DNA of 19,438 nt from NCBI GenBank assembly GCA_021784975.1, contig JAJYGU010000380.1, positions 1-19,438 of the forward strand, in the 5' to 3' direction. The notes beneath the pieces were generated by a model. The model had not been told where the DNA came from. It made no database searches and saw nothing but the letters and a program-made list of their open reading frames with translations. Within the stretch, counting starts at the first letter, position 1. Every line of letters begins with the position of its first letter. Positions 1 to 8,600 of the stretch are shown piece after piece. The position numbers and the translations under genes are program-made. Origin of the DNA: Planctomycetota bacterium. GTDB lineage: Bacteria; Planctomycetota; Planctomycetia; Pirellulales; Thermoguttaceae.

Positions 1-1
1 C

Positions 2-772
2 GACACCCCGGAGTTGATGCCGCTGCCGATCGCGCTGGCGCATCGGATCCTCAATCGGCTCACCGTGGCCCGGCAGAAGGCGGAGGTTGCCTGGTTGCGG
101 CCCGACAGCAAGAGCCAGGTGACCGTTGAGTATGCCAACAACAAGCCGGCGCGGATCGACACGGTGGTGGTCTCCACTCAGCACGCGCCCGAGGTCTGCC
201 AGAAAGAAATTCGCCAGTTCGTTGTCGATCAGATCATCAATCCAGTGCTGCCCAAGGAGCTGGTCAACGGCAGGATCGTCTACCACGTCAACCCCACCGG
301 CCGATTCGAGGTGGGCGGGCCGCACGGCGATTGCGGCTTGACCGGGCGGAAAATCATCGTCGATACCTATGGCGGCTGGGCCCGACACGGCGGCGGCGCC
401 TTCAGCGGCAAGGACCCGACCAAGGTCGATCGCAGCGCCGCCTACATGGCCCGCCACGTCGCCAAGAACATCGTGGCCGCCGGATTGGCCGATCGTTGCG
501 AAGTGCAGTTGGCCTATGCCATCGGCGTCTGTGAGCCGGTGAGCGTGCGGGTCGATACGGAGGGGACCGGCAAGGTTGACGACGACAAGCTCTGCCAGGT
601 GGTCCGCCAGGTGTTCCCGTTGACGCCGGGCGGAATCATCCAGTATCTGGATCTGCGGCGGCCGATCTATCGCAAGACGGCATCGGGCGGACATTTCGGC
701 CGGAATGATCCTGATTTCACCTGGGAAAAGACGCATCGCGTCGCGGACCTGGCTGCGGCGGCGGGACGCTAG
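2..772 (+). CDS. metK: S-adenosylmethionine synthetase, C-terminal two thirds (5' end outside window)
   Basis: The enzyme makes S-adenosylmethionine from methionine and ATP in the cytoplasm. The reading frame is open from base 2, so the gene enters the window already in progress. About 256 residues are visible; the family usually has about 390, so roughly the first third is missing. Family hallmarks seen are DTPELMPLPIALAHR at the left edge, NPTGRFEVGGPHGDCGLTGR, and GGGAFSGKDPTKVDRSAAY, which is the family's second signature. They are followed by the expected QLAYAIGVCEPVSV segment. The ATG at base 14 is an internal methionine, not the start. The next gene on the same strand begins 8 bases after the stop, so the two are probably co-transcribed. 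No frameshift or damage is seen in the visible part. Confidence 0.97.
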   Translation, partial: DTPELMPLPIALAHRILNRLTVARQKAEVAWLRPDSKSQVTVEYANNKPARIDTVVVSTQHAPEVCQKEIRQFVVDQIINPVLPKELVNGRIVYHVNPTGRFEVGGPHGDCGLTGRKIIVDTYGGWARHGGGAFSGKDPTKVDRSAAYMARHVAKNIVAAGLADRCEVQLAYAIGVCEPVSVRVDTEGTGKVDDDKLCQVVRQVFPLTPGGIIQYLDLRRPIYRKTASGGHFGRNDPDFTWEKTHRVADLAAAAGR

Positions 773-780
773 CGGGACAC

Positions 781-1641
781 ATGAGCAGCGAGCGTTTGTG
801 GAGCCTGGGTGGCGGCCTGAATGGGTTGCCGGCCGTCATCGCTGGCTGGATGTCGGCCGGGCTGTTGGGTTTGCTGAGTGCGGCGGCAGTGGTTCTGGCG
901 GCCCGGCGGCTCGGCGGCGCGTTGCCACATCCCCTCGATCCCGCGGCTCTGCTGGCGGTGGCGGCGATGGTGGCCACCGCCGCCTTGACGATTCGGCTGA
1001 GTTGGCCAATTCGATCCCCTGCGGGGTTCGTGGGGCGCACCGTCTGGATGGCGATGGTTGGCGCTACCCTGGCCACGGTGGCCTTGGGCGCCGCCGTATC
1101 CGTGCGGGGAACGCATGCCGCCGCAACGTTTGCCTTGTGGACCATCCTCGGGTTGGAAGAGGTCTGGGCATGGCAACGGTTTCTCAGGCAGGCGGCAGGC
1201 GCAGCTCCACACCAGGCAGGGCGTTTTTGGCGTCCGAATGGGCCTGCCTTGGCGGCGGGAACGGTCGGACGGGCGGACACGGTCTTGCCGGTGGTTCAGC
1301 CAGCCCGCCGTTTCCACGAACTGCCGCCCGACGACGTGCTCCAAAAGCTGGTTCGCGGCCGGGCGGCCGACGGCCATGACACCCTGTCGGGCTTTGCGCG
1401 GATCGTCTTTGCACGCCGACAGCGGAGCGGCAGCATTCACGTGGCCTTCTGCCCGCCGTTTGCCCGAACCCCCGAGTTCTCAGTGGACCAGATCGACGGA
1501 CCGGAAGCCAGGATCAAGACGGGCCAACTCCTGCCCTATGGGGTACGGCTCGACCTGAAGCTGGTAGCCGAGGCGGAGCTGCCCACGAACGTGCTACTGC
1601 AGTTCGTGGCCCGCAACGAAGTCGAAAAGGGAAGCAAATAG
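781..1641 (+). CDS. Unrecognised membrane protein, four predicted helices
   Basis: I do not recognise the family of this 286-residue protein. Hydrophobic segments at about residues 20-42, 53-73, 86-108 and 112-131 look like four membrane helices. A soluble half (about 135-286) follows, rich in Arg, Pro and Ala. Within it, a stretch from about residue 176 (ARRFHELPPDDVLQKLVRG) to the end reads as a compact alpha/beta domain containing the segment GSIHVAFCPPF. No catalytic motif stands out. The ATG lies 8 bases after the metK stop, with no strong Shine-Dalgarno sequence (the upstream sequence is gctagcgggacac), so translation may depend on metK. The coding pattern is consistent (GC-rich third positions) along the whole frame. 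It could be a planctomycete-specific conserved hypothetical. Function is unknown. Confidence 0.75.
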   Translation: MSSERLWSLGGGLNGLPAVIAGWMSAGLLGLLSAAAVVLAARRLGGALPHPLDPAALLAVAAMVATAALTIRLSWPIRSPAGFVGRTVWMAMVGATLATVALGAAVSVRGTHAAATFALWTILGLEEVWAWQRFLRQAAGAAPHQAGRFWRPNGPALAAGTVGRADTVLPVVQPARRFHELPPDDVLQKLVRGRAADGHDTLSGFARIVFARRQRSGSIHVAFCPPFARTPEFSVDQIDGPEARIKTGQLLPYGVRLDLKLVAEAELPTNVLLQFVARNEVEKGSK

Positions 1642-1674
1642 TCGTCCCCGTGCCGCTCGTTTCCAGGGCTGCCT

Positions 1675-1698
1675 GTGTCAGGTACGGCGTAGCTGACC
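1675..1698. repeat. Small imperfect palindrome between convergent genes
   Basis: The 121-base gap between the stops of the membrane protein and the protease gene contains gtcag at 1677-1681 and its reverse complement ctgac at 1693-1697, around an 11-base loop. It may be a weak terminator or a degenerate palindromic repeat. There is no T-tract. Nothing else is seen in this gap. Confidence 0.25.
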
Positions 1699-1762
1699 CA
1701 CCGCCACTGCTCGCGGATCCAGCCGGGTTCCATGCGGAGCATGGTCTCGTTATCACGCTTGG

Positions 1763-3844
1763 CTAGTTGCGTGCTCCAACCGCCATGTTTTGCAGCTTGG
1801 CGGCCGACAGGAGCCGGGTGTAATCGACGGTGATGGCCAGCACCTCGTCGAGATAGTAATCCCGCTCGATCTTGTTGCCGTTGGGATCGTTGAGTTTCTC
1901 GATGGTCTTTTCTTCTTCCTTGTCGGAGTTCAACTCGGCCCGCTCTTTGAGGAACTTATCCTGATTGAGCGTCACGTACTTTTTCTTCTTCTGTTCCTCG
2001 AAGCGGGCGACGTCTTGCAGGTCCTTCTGGAACTTCGGGGAGTTCTTGACGCGGGCCTGGGAAAGCTGCCGTAGTTGCTGGCAGAGGGCCGGAGTGACGT
2101 AGCCGAACCGCCTGAAGTTCAAGGGATCGACCTTGTCGAACTTGACCGGATAATCGAGATCGGCCTCGCCCACATCGAGGTGCGAGGTGAGCGAGGGCAG
2201 CTCGATGTCGGAGAGCACTCCCCGCTTCTGCGTGCTGTCGCCGTCGGGTCGGTAGAACTGCTGCATGGTCACCTTGAGCGCTCCCATCGAAGGGGCGTTG
2301 GGGATCCGGAACAATTGCTGGCCGAGGTCGAGCAAGCTCTGCACCGTCCCCTTGCCGTGGGTGGAGTGGTCGCCCACAATCAAGCCCCGGCCGCAGTCCT
2401 GGATGGCCCCGGCCAGGATCTCGCTGGCGCTGGCGCTGAACTTGCTGATCAACACCACCAGCGGGCCGGACCAGGTGGGAGTCGGGTCCAGGTCGTATTG
2501 CGGCTGCACGCGGCCGTCGGCGTCCTTGACCTGCACCACCGGTCCCTCGGCGATGAACAGGCCGGTGCAGTTGATCGCTTCGGTGAGCGAGCCGCCCCCG
2601 TTCTTGCGGAGGTCGAGCACCACCGCGTCGACGCCGTTCTGGTTGAAGTCGTCCAGAATCTTTCGCACGTCGCGGGTCGTGCTCTTGAAGTCGGGCAGGC
2701 CGCGGCGGGCGCCTTCCATGTCCATGTAGAAGCTGGGCAGGTCGATCACCCCCACGTGATATGGGGTGCCGTCGGCCTTCCGGCCCACGTCGAACACCTC
2801 GCCGCGGGCCTCGTGGTCCGTCAGCTCGATCTTCTCGCGGACGATCTTGATCACCTTGGCCTGCTTCCCGTTAGCCGGAATCACATCCAGCCGGACGGTA
2901 GTGCCCCGCTTGCCGCGGATCAGTTTCACCACGTCGTTGATCTTCATGTCCACTACGTCGACCATTTCGCCGCTATCGCCCTGGCCTACGCCGACGATCT
3001 TGTCGTTGACTTTCAGGCTTTTTTCCTTGTCGGCCGCTCCGCCGTGGATGATTTGCTTGACCACCGTGTAGCCGTCTTCGTTCATCAGCGAGGCCCCGAT
3101 CCCTTCCAGGTTCAGACTCATGGCGATGTCGAAGTTCTTGAGGGTGTCGGGCGACATGTAGTCGCTGTGCGGGTCGAACGCCGTGGTAAAGGCGTTCAAA
3201 TACATTTCCAGCAACTCGCTGTGGTCCGTCTGGTGCATCCGCTTATCGAAGCTGTGGTAGCGCTTGGTGAGCTTGTCGATGGCCTGCTTGCCGTCCTTCT
3301 TATCGACCTTCAGCACCAGCAAGTCGTACTTGATCCGCTTCCGCCAACGATCCTGGGCCTCGGCCGGCGTGCGCGGATACTGGGCCGCCTTGCGGTCGAC
3401 CACCATCTGTTCATCGGCGCTAAAGTTGTGCGGCTTGGCCAGCAGTTCATCGACCAGCTTCACCCTTTCGTCGACGCGGTGGAGCAGCGTGTTGAACACC
3501 AGATAGGCAAAACTGAGGTCGCCCGCCCTCACTCGTTCGCTCAACCCGTCCCGATACTTCATGAACTCGTCGATATCCGACTGGTAGAAGTAGAGCTTCA
3601 TCGGGTCGAGGGTCTTCAAGAAATTCGTGAAACACCGCTGTGAGATCTCTCGGTCCAAAGGGTGCCGCGACAGGTGCTGTTTTTCCATCAGCCAGGCGAC
3701 TTCTTCGGCGATGGTGTGGTCTTCGGCCGTCGGACCGACCAAGTCGCCCCATGCCAACGGGCCCAGCCCGCACAACAACAGAACCACCACCAAGAGCCAG
3801 CCCGCCTGACGGCGAAACGCGCGAAGGACAAACGAGACTGCCAT
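1763..3844 (-). CDS. prc: Tail-specific / carboxyl-terminal processing protease (S41 family)
   Basis: This 693-residue protein matches the long Prc/Tsp type of S41 protease, which cuts proteins from their C-terminus in the periplasm. Residues 14-33 (GWLLVVVLLLCGLGPLAWG) are a signal peptide or anchor. Residues about 40-225 form the N-terminal helical domain, ending in AFDPHSDYMSP. A PDZ domain covers about 240-335. The S41 core covers about 350-550, and a Lys/Glu-rich C-terminal domain (DUF3340 type) covers about 560-690. The catalytic dyad is visible: Ser472 in KFSASASEILAGAIQD and Lys498 in HGKGTVQ. Asp483 is also conserved. The ATG at 3844 is preceded by an AAGGAAA Shine-Dalgarno-like sequence. 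The gene stands alone and converges with the metK pair. A candidate promoter lies about 70 bases upstream. No damage is seen. Confidence 0.95.
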   Translation of the reverse strand: MAVSFVLRAFRRQAGWLLVVVLLLCGLGPLAWGDLVGPTAEDHTIAEEVAWLMEKQHLSRHPLDREISQRCFTNFLKTLDPMKLYFYQSDIDEFMKYRDGLSERVRAGDLSFAYLVFNTLLHRVDERVKLVDELLAKPHNFSADEQMVVDRKAAQYPRTPAEAQDRWRKRIKYDLLVLKVDKKDGKQAIDKLTKRYHSFDKRMHQTDHSELLEMYLNAFTTAFDPHSDYMSPDTLKNFDIAMSLNLEGIGASLMNEDGYTVVKQIIHGGAADKEKSLKVNDKIVGVGQGDSGEMVDVVDMKINDVVKLIRGKRGTTVRLDVIPANGKQAKVIKIVREKIELTDHEARGEVFDVGRKADGTPYHVGVIDLPSFYMDMEGARRGLPDFKSTTRDVRKILDDFNQNGVDAVVLDLRKNGGGSLTEAINCTGLFIAEGPVVQVKDADGRVQPQYDLDPTPTWSGPLVVLISKFSASASEILAGAIQDCGRGLIVGDHSTHGKGTVQSLLDLGQQLFRIPNAPSMGALKVTMQQFYRPDGDSTQKRGVLSDIELPSLTSHLDVGEADLDYPVKFDKVDPLNFRRFGYVTPALCQQLRQLSQARVKNSPKFQKDLQDVARFEEQKKKKYVTLNQDKFLKERAELNSDKEEEKTIEKLNDPNGNKIERDYYLDEVLAITVDYTRLLSAAKLQNMAVGARN

Positions 3845-3911
3845 TCAACTTTCCTTGAGAAATTGGATAGTCTGGGGGAGACGATCAAACCTTTACGGTG
3901 TGATTTCCTAC

Positions 3912-3940
3912 ATAGTATCCCGCCCTGCGGAACGAAACAA
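3912..3940 (-). promoter_or_regulatory. Candidate sigma-70-like promoter of the protease gene
   Basis: Read on the minus strand, TTGTTT (3940-3935) and TACTAT (3917-3912) are separated by exactly 17 bases. They match the -35 and -10 consensus at 3/6 and 4/6 positions. A transcript from here would have a leader of about 60 bases before the ATG at 3844. Promoter rules in planctomycetes are poorly known, so this is only a candidate. Confidence 0.35.
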
Positions 3941-3984
3941 GGTCAACGCCGGTTTTATACGCTGCAACGTCCGCGGCACAACCT

Positions 3985-4060
3985 GAAACGTTTAGCCATC
4001 GCCGGCACGGCGACGATTGGTGGTGCAGGACCGAACCTTCCGTGGGCCGCTAAACGTTTC
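3985..4060. repeat. 12-bp perfect inverted repeat with inner hairpin
   Basis: The arm gaaacgtttagc at 3985-3996 is repeated exactly in reverse complement as gctaaacgtttc at 4049-4060, with 52 bases between. The core aaacgttt of each arm is itself palindromic, so each arm looks like a dyad site. Between the arms, tcgccg (3999-4004) and cggcga (4008-4013) form a 6-bp stem with a 3-base loop. It could be a pair of regulator-binding sites for either divergent gene, or the ends of a very small mobile element. Confidence 0.6.
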
Positions 4061-4234
4061 GGCTCATGCCAGACGCGGTAATAAGATGCTCGCCGGTTGG
4101 AGCGTCGCTTGGCGAGCGCCGCGGCCAGCGAGATGCCTCTCGCCCCGACGATCGGCAGAAACACCGGCCCCAGCCACATGCAGCCATTGCTCCTCGCCTC
4201 GCGGATCATGCTCCAGAATCCGTAGCGGGGCAGC

Positions 4235-4263
4235 TTGGGGAGCCTGATTCGCCAGGATATAAT
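4235..4263 (+). promoter_or_regulatory. Candidate promoter giving a leaderless efflux transcript
   Basis: TTGGGG at 4235-4240 and a perfect TATAAT at 4258-4263 are separated by exactly 17 bases. The adaptor ATG begins at 4271, seven bases after the -10 box. Transcription would therefore start at or next to the first base of the start codon. No Shine-Dalgarno sequence is present between the -10 box and the ATG, which fits a leaderless mRNA. The -35 box matches only weakly. Confidence 0.45.
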
Positions 4264-4270
4264 CCACCGC

Positions 4271-5542
4271 ATGGCCAGCCGCTTGCTACGCACCGCCGCT
4301 TTCCTCGCCCTGCTCGTGGTACTAGGTGGGCTTGCCTATTGGGTATGGCGCCAGGGGCGAACCGAGCGGAAACAGGAGGCCGGCCACCAGGCGGCCATTG
4401 AGGCGCCGTCGCGGCGAATCGTCAACCCGAAGACGCAAGAAGTCGTCATCCAATTGGGTCCGGAAGGCCGGAAGCAACTGGGACTGATCGCGGAAGCTCC
4501 CAAGCGAGTCAAGTGGCAGAAAACGGCCAGGTTGTTGGGACTTACGGTCACCGTGCCGTACCGCCAGGCGGAAGTGCGCAGCCCCTGGACGGGCGTCCTC
4601 GAGGCCCCTTCCAAGGAGTCCATGCCCATCGTGGGCCAGAAGATGTCCCGCGGGCAGCTCGTGGCCAACCTGCGGGTCGAGTGGAACCCCACCGATCGCC
4701 TGTCTCTGGAGAACCAGTTGCGGAACATACGAGGGACGATCAGCGAGACGGAGGCCCAACTGGGGGTCGCCAACAACTCAGTTGAGCGCTTGCGTCAAAT
4801 CGGCGAGCAGGTGGTTGCGGACAAACTCCTTATTGGCGCCAAGGGGACTTCCGCGCAATTCCAGGCCCGCCTCAGTGCCCTCCAGGCCCAAGAAAAGGAC
4901 CTGCAAGAGGCCCTGGCCAAGCAAAGCACCGAATTCCGCTTTCGGCTCGTGGCCCCTCAGAGCGGGCAACTGACCAGCCTAGTCAGCCGGCCCGGCGAGG
5001 TCGTCGCAGCCGGCAGCCTGGTGGCCACCATCTACGATCCCCAAGAGCTTTGGGTGTCGGTGCTTGTGCTTCCTTCGCAATTGCCGCTGAGCGAAATCCC
5101 CGACCAGGCGCAGATCACCCTGCCGGGCTTCGAGCACCGGCCACTGTCCGCCAGCCTGGTCCGCGTCAAGACGGGAACCACTCCGTTGCAGCCAAGCGCA
5201 ACCGGGCCGTTGCAGCAAGGAGTGGAAGTAATCTACCGGGCAATCAATCCTCGCGGTCTCCTCCCGGTCGGCCTGCAAGCCGAGGCGATCATCCACGTGG
5301 GCCCACCCCAGGAAGTCGTTGAAGTGCCGGAGTCGGCGGTGCTCCAGTGGAACAACCGCCGACTGATCTATATCCAGCGAGGCCCCGAGGAATTCGTCAA
5401 ACAATTCGTCGACGTCGAGGGAGAAGAAAACGGCACGGTTTACGTGCGTCCCACCCTGCCCGAAGGCAGCCACGTCGTGATCAAAGGCGCGCAAGACCTG
5501 TTGTCGGAAGAATACAAACAAGCCATCCAGATCGCCGATTAG
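4271..5542 (+). CDS. Periplasmic adaptor of an RND efflux pump (HlyD/CusB type)
   Basis: This 423-residue membrane-fusion protein links an inner-membrane RND pump to an outer-membrane channel. Residues about 5-26 (LLRTAAFLALLVVLGGLAYW) are a signal anchor. A first lipoyl-like half covers about 98-135 (AEVRSPWTGVLEAP). An alpha-helical hairpin rich in Gln/Glu covers about 142-218. The second lipoyl-like half covers about 224-256 (LVAPQSGQLTSLVSRPGEVV). A beta-barrel domain (PQELWVSVLVLP and onward) and a membrane-proximal domain follow. I chose the ATG at 4271 because it gives a short cytoplasmic tail before the anchor. An in-frame TTG at 4235 overlaps the candidate -35 box and is less likely. 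The pump gene follows 63 bases downstream. No His/Met-rich metal-binding tail is seen, so the substrate cannot be read from this protein. Confidence 0.9.
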   Translation: MASRLLRTAAFLALLVVLGGLAYWVWRQGRTERKQEAGHQAAIEAPSRRIVNPKTQEVVIQLGPEGRKQLGLIAEAPKRVKWQKTARLLGLTVTVPYRQAEVRSPWTGVLEAPSKESMPIVGQKMSRGQLVANLRVEWNPTDRLSLENQLRNIRGTISETEAQLGVANNSVERLRQIGEQVVADKLLIGAKGTSAQFQARLSALQAQEKDLQEALAKQSTEFRFRLVAPQSGQLTSLVSRPGEVVAAGSLVATIYDPQELWVSVLVLPSQLPLSEIPDQAQITLPGFEHRPLSASLVRVKTGTTPLQPSATGPLQQGVEVIYRAINPRGLLPVGLQAEAIIHVGPPQEVVEVPESAVLQWNNRRLIYIQRGPEEFVKQFVDVEGEENGTVYVRPTLPEGSHVVIKGAQDLLSEEYKQAIQIAD

Positions 5543-5571
5543 AGCGATACTCGGCCCGACGAGATTCCAAA

Positions 5572-5599
5572 TCCCTGATCCCTGACCTCCGACCTCTGA
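5572..5599. repeat. Tandem heptamer array (4 units) in front of the pump gene
   Basis: Four consecutive heptamers (tccctga, tccctga, cctccga, cctctga) fill most of the 63-base gap between adaptor and pump. Their reverse complements belong to the GGTCAGA family also found at 13453, 16518 and 16674. The array ends 6 bases before the ATG at 5606, exactly where a ribosome-binding site would be expected, and it contains none. Confidence 0.8.
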
Positions 5600-5605
5600 C
5601 CCGCC

Positions 5606-8600
5606 ATGCTCAACGCCCTGGTCCGCGGCAGTCTGCATTACCGGGTGGTAGTGCTGTTAGTGGCCGGGCTGGTGTTGGCCGCGGGAGTCTACTCCCTGCA
5701 AACCGCCAAGTACGACGTCTTCCCCGAGTTCGTCCCGCCAATGGTGGTGATCCAGACCGAGGCGCCGGGCTTCAGCCCGCGGGACGTCGAAGCGCTGGTG
5801 ACGCGGCCCATCGAATATTCGATCAATGGGACCATGGGGCTCAAGACACTGCGGTCCAATTCAATCCAGGGCCTTTCGGTCGTTACCGCCATCTTCGAGG
5901 ACCGCACCAATATCTTGGTGGACCGGCAATTTGTCGGAGAGGAGCTGGCCCAGCTTGCCGGACGCTTGCCACAGGGGGTGCGGCCGCCGGTGATGGCCCC
6001 CATGACCAGTTCCTCCGGCATTGTGCTGCGGCTGGGCTTGACGGCCCACACGACCACCCCCATGCAGCTTCGCACGCTGGCGGATTGGACCGTGCGGCCG
6101 CTGTTGCTGGCCATCCCCGGCGTGGCCAACGTGACCATCTTCGGCGGTGAAGTGCGGCAGTTCCAGGTGCAGGTCCACCCCAAGCAATTGTTGGCCTACG
6201 GCTTGTCGCTCAACGATGTCCTGACAGCGGTAGGCCAGGCCAACGGGCTGGTGGGGGCCGGCTTCGTCGAAAACAGCAACCAGCGGATCACGGTCACTAG
6301 CCAGGCCAGCTTGACCAAGACCGATCAACTGGCCGACGTGGTGGTGGCGGTCCACGACACGCTGCCCATCCGGCTGCGACAGGTGGCCGACGTGGTGATC
6401 GGCCCGGAGCCCAAGTTCGGCGACTTCAGCATTCTGGGCCAGCCCGCCGTGGAGTTGGTGGTCTACAAGCAGTTCGGGGCCAACACCCTGGAGGTGACCC
6501 GGGCCGTCGAGGCAACCCTCGGCTCGCTGGGTGAGGCCCTGCCCCGCGACGTCGAGCTCCACAGCCGCCTGTTTCGCCAGGCCACCTTCATCCAGCGGGC
6601 CTTGCGGAACATCGATCTGGCCTTGCTGGAGGGCGGCATCCTGGTGGTGGTCGTGTTGTTCCTGTTTCTCGCCAATACGCGCACCGCCCTGATCAGCCTG
6701 ACGGCCATCCCGTTGTCGCTGCTGACGGCGGTGGCGGCCCTGAAGGCATTTGGCGAGACGATCAACACCTTGACTTTGGCCGGGCTGGCCATCGCCATCG
6801 GCGAGGTGGTCGACGACGCCATCATCGACGTGGAGAACATCCACCGCCGCTTACGGGAGAACGCCGCTTCGGCCACCCCCCGCCCGCCCCTGACCGTCAT
6901 CCTCGAAGCTTCGCTCGAGGTCCGCAGCGCGGTGGTGTTTGCCACCTTCATCGTGGCCTTGGTCTTCGTACCCATCTTCCTCATGTCCGGGATCCAGGGC
7001 AAGTTCTTCTCACCGCTGGGTTGCGCCTACGTGTTGTCGATCCTCTCTTCGTTGGCCGTGGCCCTGACGATCACGCCCGCCATGTCGGCGGTGCTGTTGA
7101 CCGGCCGGTCAGGCGGCCTCTTTGCCGAGCACGACACCCGGCTGCTGGGCTGGTGCAAGCGGCTCTACGAGCGGCTGTTGCGGCCCACCCTTCGCCATCC
7201 CTGGTGGATCGGCCTGTCGGCCCTGCTGTTGTTTGCCGCCGCCGCCGTCACCCTGCCGTTTCTGGGCGGCGAGTTCATCCCGGATCTCAACGAAGGGAAT
7301 TACATCGTCCACATGGCCGGCTTGCCGGGCACCTCGCTGGCCGAATCGCTGCGGGTGGGAGCGAAGGTTCAAAAGGACCTGGCCGCGCTGCCGGTGGTCG
7401 ATCAGGTCTGCCAGCAAGTCGGTCGGGCAGAATTGTCGGAAGACGTCATGGGGCCCGAGAATAGCGAGACCTACGTGGCCACCAAGCCGTTGAAGGGCGA
7501 GCAGGCCGACGAGGCGAGGGATGAATTGCGGTCGGTCGTCGCCAAGTATCCCGGCTTCTATTTCGGCATCAACTCATTTCTGGCCGAGCGCATCGAGGAG
7601 ACCATTACCGGGGCGGTGGCCCAAGTGGCCATCCGCATCTACGGCCCCGACTTGGACGAATTGGATCGACTGGCCACCGCCACCGCCGAAGTGCTGCGAA
7701 AGGTTCCCGGGGCGGACGGCGTGGCGGTCGAACAGCAAGCCGGGGTGCCCGAACTCCGGCTAGTGGCCAAGCGGGAGCAGTGCACCCGTTATGGGCTGCG
7801 CCCCGTGCAGCTCCTGGACGTGCTGCAGGCGGTCTTCCAGGGGAGCACCGTCAATCAGGTCTACGATCAGACGCGGGTATTCGACATCGTGGTGCGGGTG
7901 GCGGCGGAGGCGGAAAAGGGGACTGTCCCCCTCTTAGCGAACGACCCCGCGGCCCGTTCGGGTAAAGGGGGACTGTCCCCTTTTCCGCCCTCGCCCTGGA
8001 ACGTCGAACGCATTCGCGGCATCCTCATCGACACCCCGGCCGGCCGCATCCCCTTGGAAAATCTGGTCTCCGTCGAACGCGCCAGCGGCCGTTCTATGAT
8101 CGCCCACGAAGGCGCCAACCGCCGGGCCCTGGTGCAGTGCAACGTCCGCGGCCGCGACGTGAGCGGTTTCCTGGCCGAGGCCCGGCGGGCAATTCAGCAG
8201 CAAGTTCAGCGGTCCAAGGATTACGTCTTCGAGTTTGGCGGCGAGGCCCAGGCCGCCGAAGCCGCTCGCAACGAACTGCTGGCCCTTTCCGCGGGGGTCT
8301 TGGTGGGAATCACCGTGCTGCTCTACGCGGCCTTCAACTCCTGGCGGCTGCTGGCCCTGGTGCTGGCCAATCTGCCTTTCGCGCTGGTGGGCGGCATCGC
8401 CGCGGTCTGGTTGGGCGGCGGCGTCATGTCGATCGGATCGCTGGTCGGGTTCGTCACCCTGTTCGGCATTTCCACTCGCAACAGCATCATGCTCGTCTCC
8501 CACTACCAGCACTTGGTCGAAGTAGAAGGCCACCCCTGGGACCGCGGGCTGGTGATCCGCGGAGCCCTCGAACGGCTCGGTCCGATCCTGATGACCGCCT

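Larger units (their letters stand above)
3845..4270. other. 426-base divergent intergenic region
   Basis: This gap separates the protease gene (leftward) from the efflux operon (rightward). It holds a candidate promoter for each direction and a 12-base inverted repeat enclosing a small hairpin. The part at about 4065-4230 has no structure I can name. A minus-strand frame runs through it but overlaps the efflux adaptor start and is not convincing as a gene. Confidence 0.6.

Noticed and set aside
1508..1762. Short minus-strand frames after the membrane protein gene
   Set aside because: They overlap the end of a better-supported gene and a palindromic intergenic stretch and show no family resemblance.
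2075..3643. Plus-strand open frame of about 520 codons antisense to the protease gene
   Set aside because: It is a shadow of the highly GC-biased protease gene. Its sequence is dominated by His, Val, Leu, Asp and Gln with no domain pattern, while the opposite strand carries all S41 motifs.
3955..4293. Minus-strand frame of about 112 codons in the region between the protease and the efflux genes
   Set aside because: It overlaps the adaptor start and runs through the inverted repeat. It has no Shine-Dalgarno sequence and no recognisable family, although one part is hydrophobic. It reads like chance open frame in GC-rich DNA.
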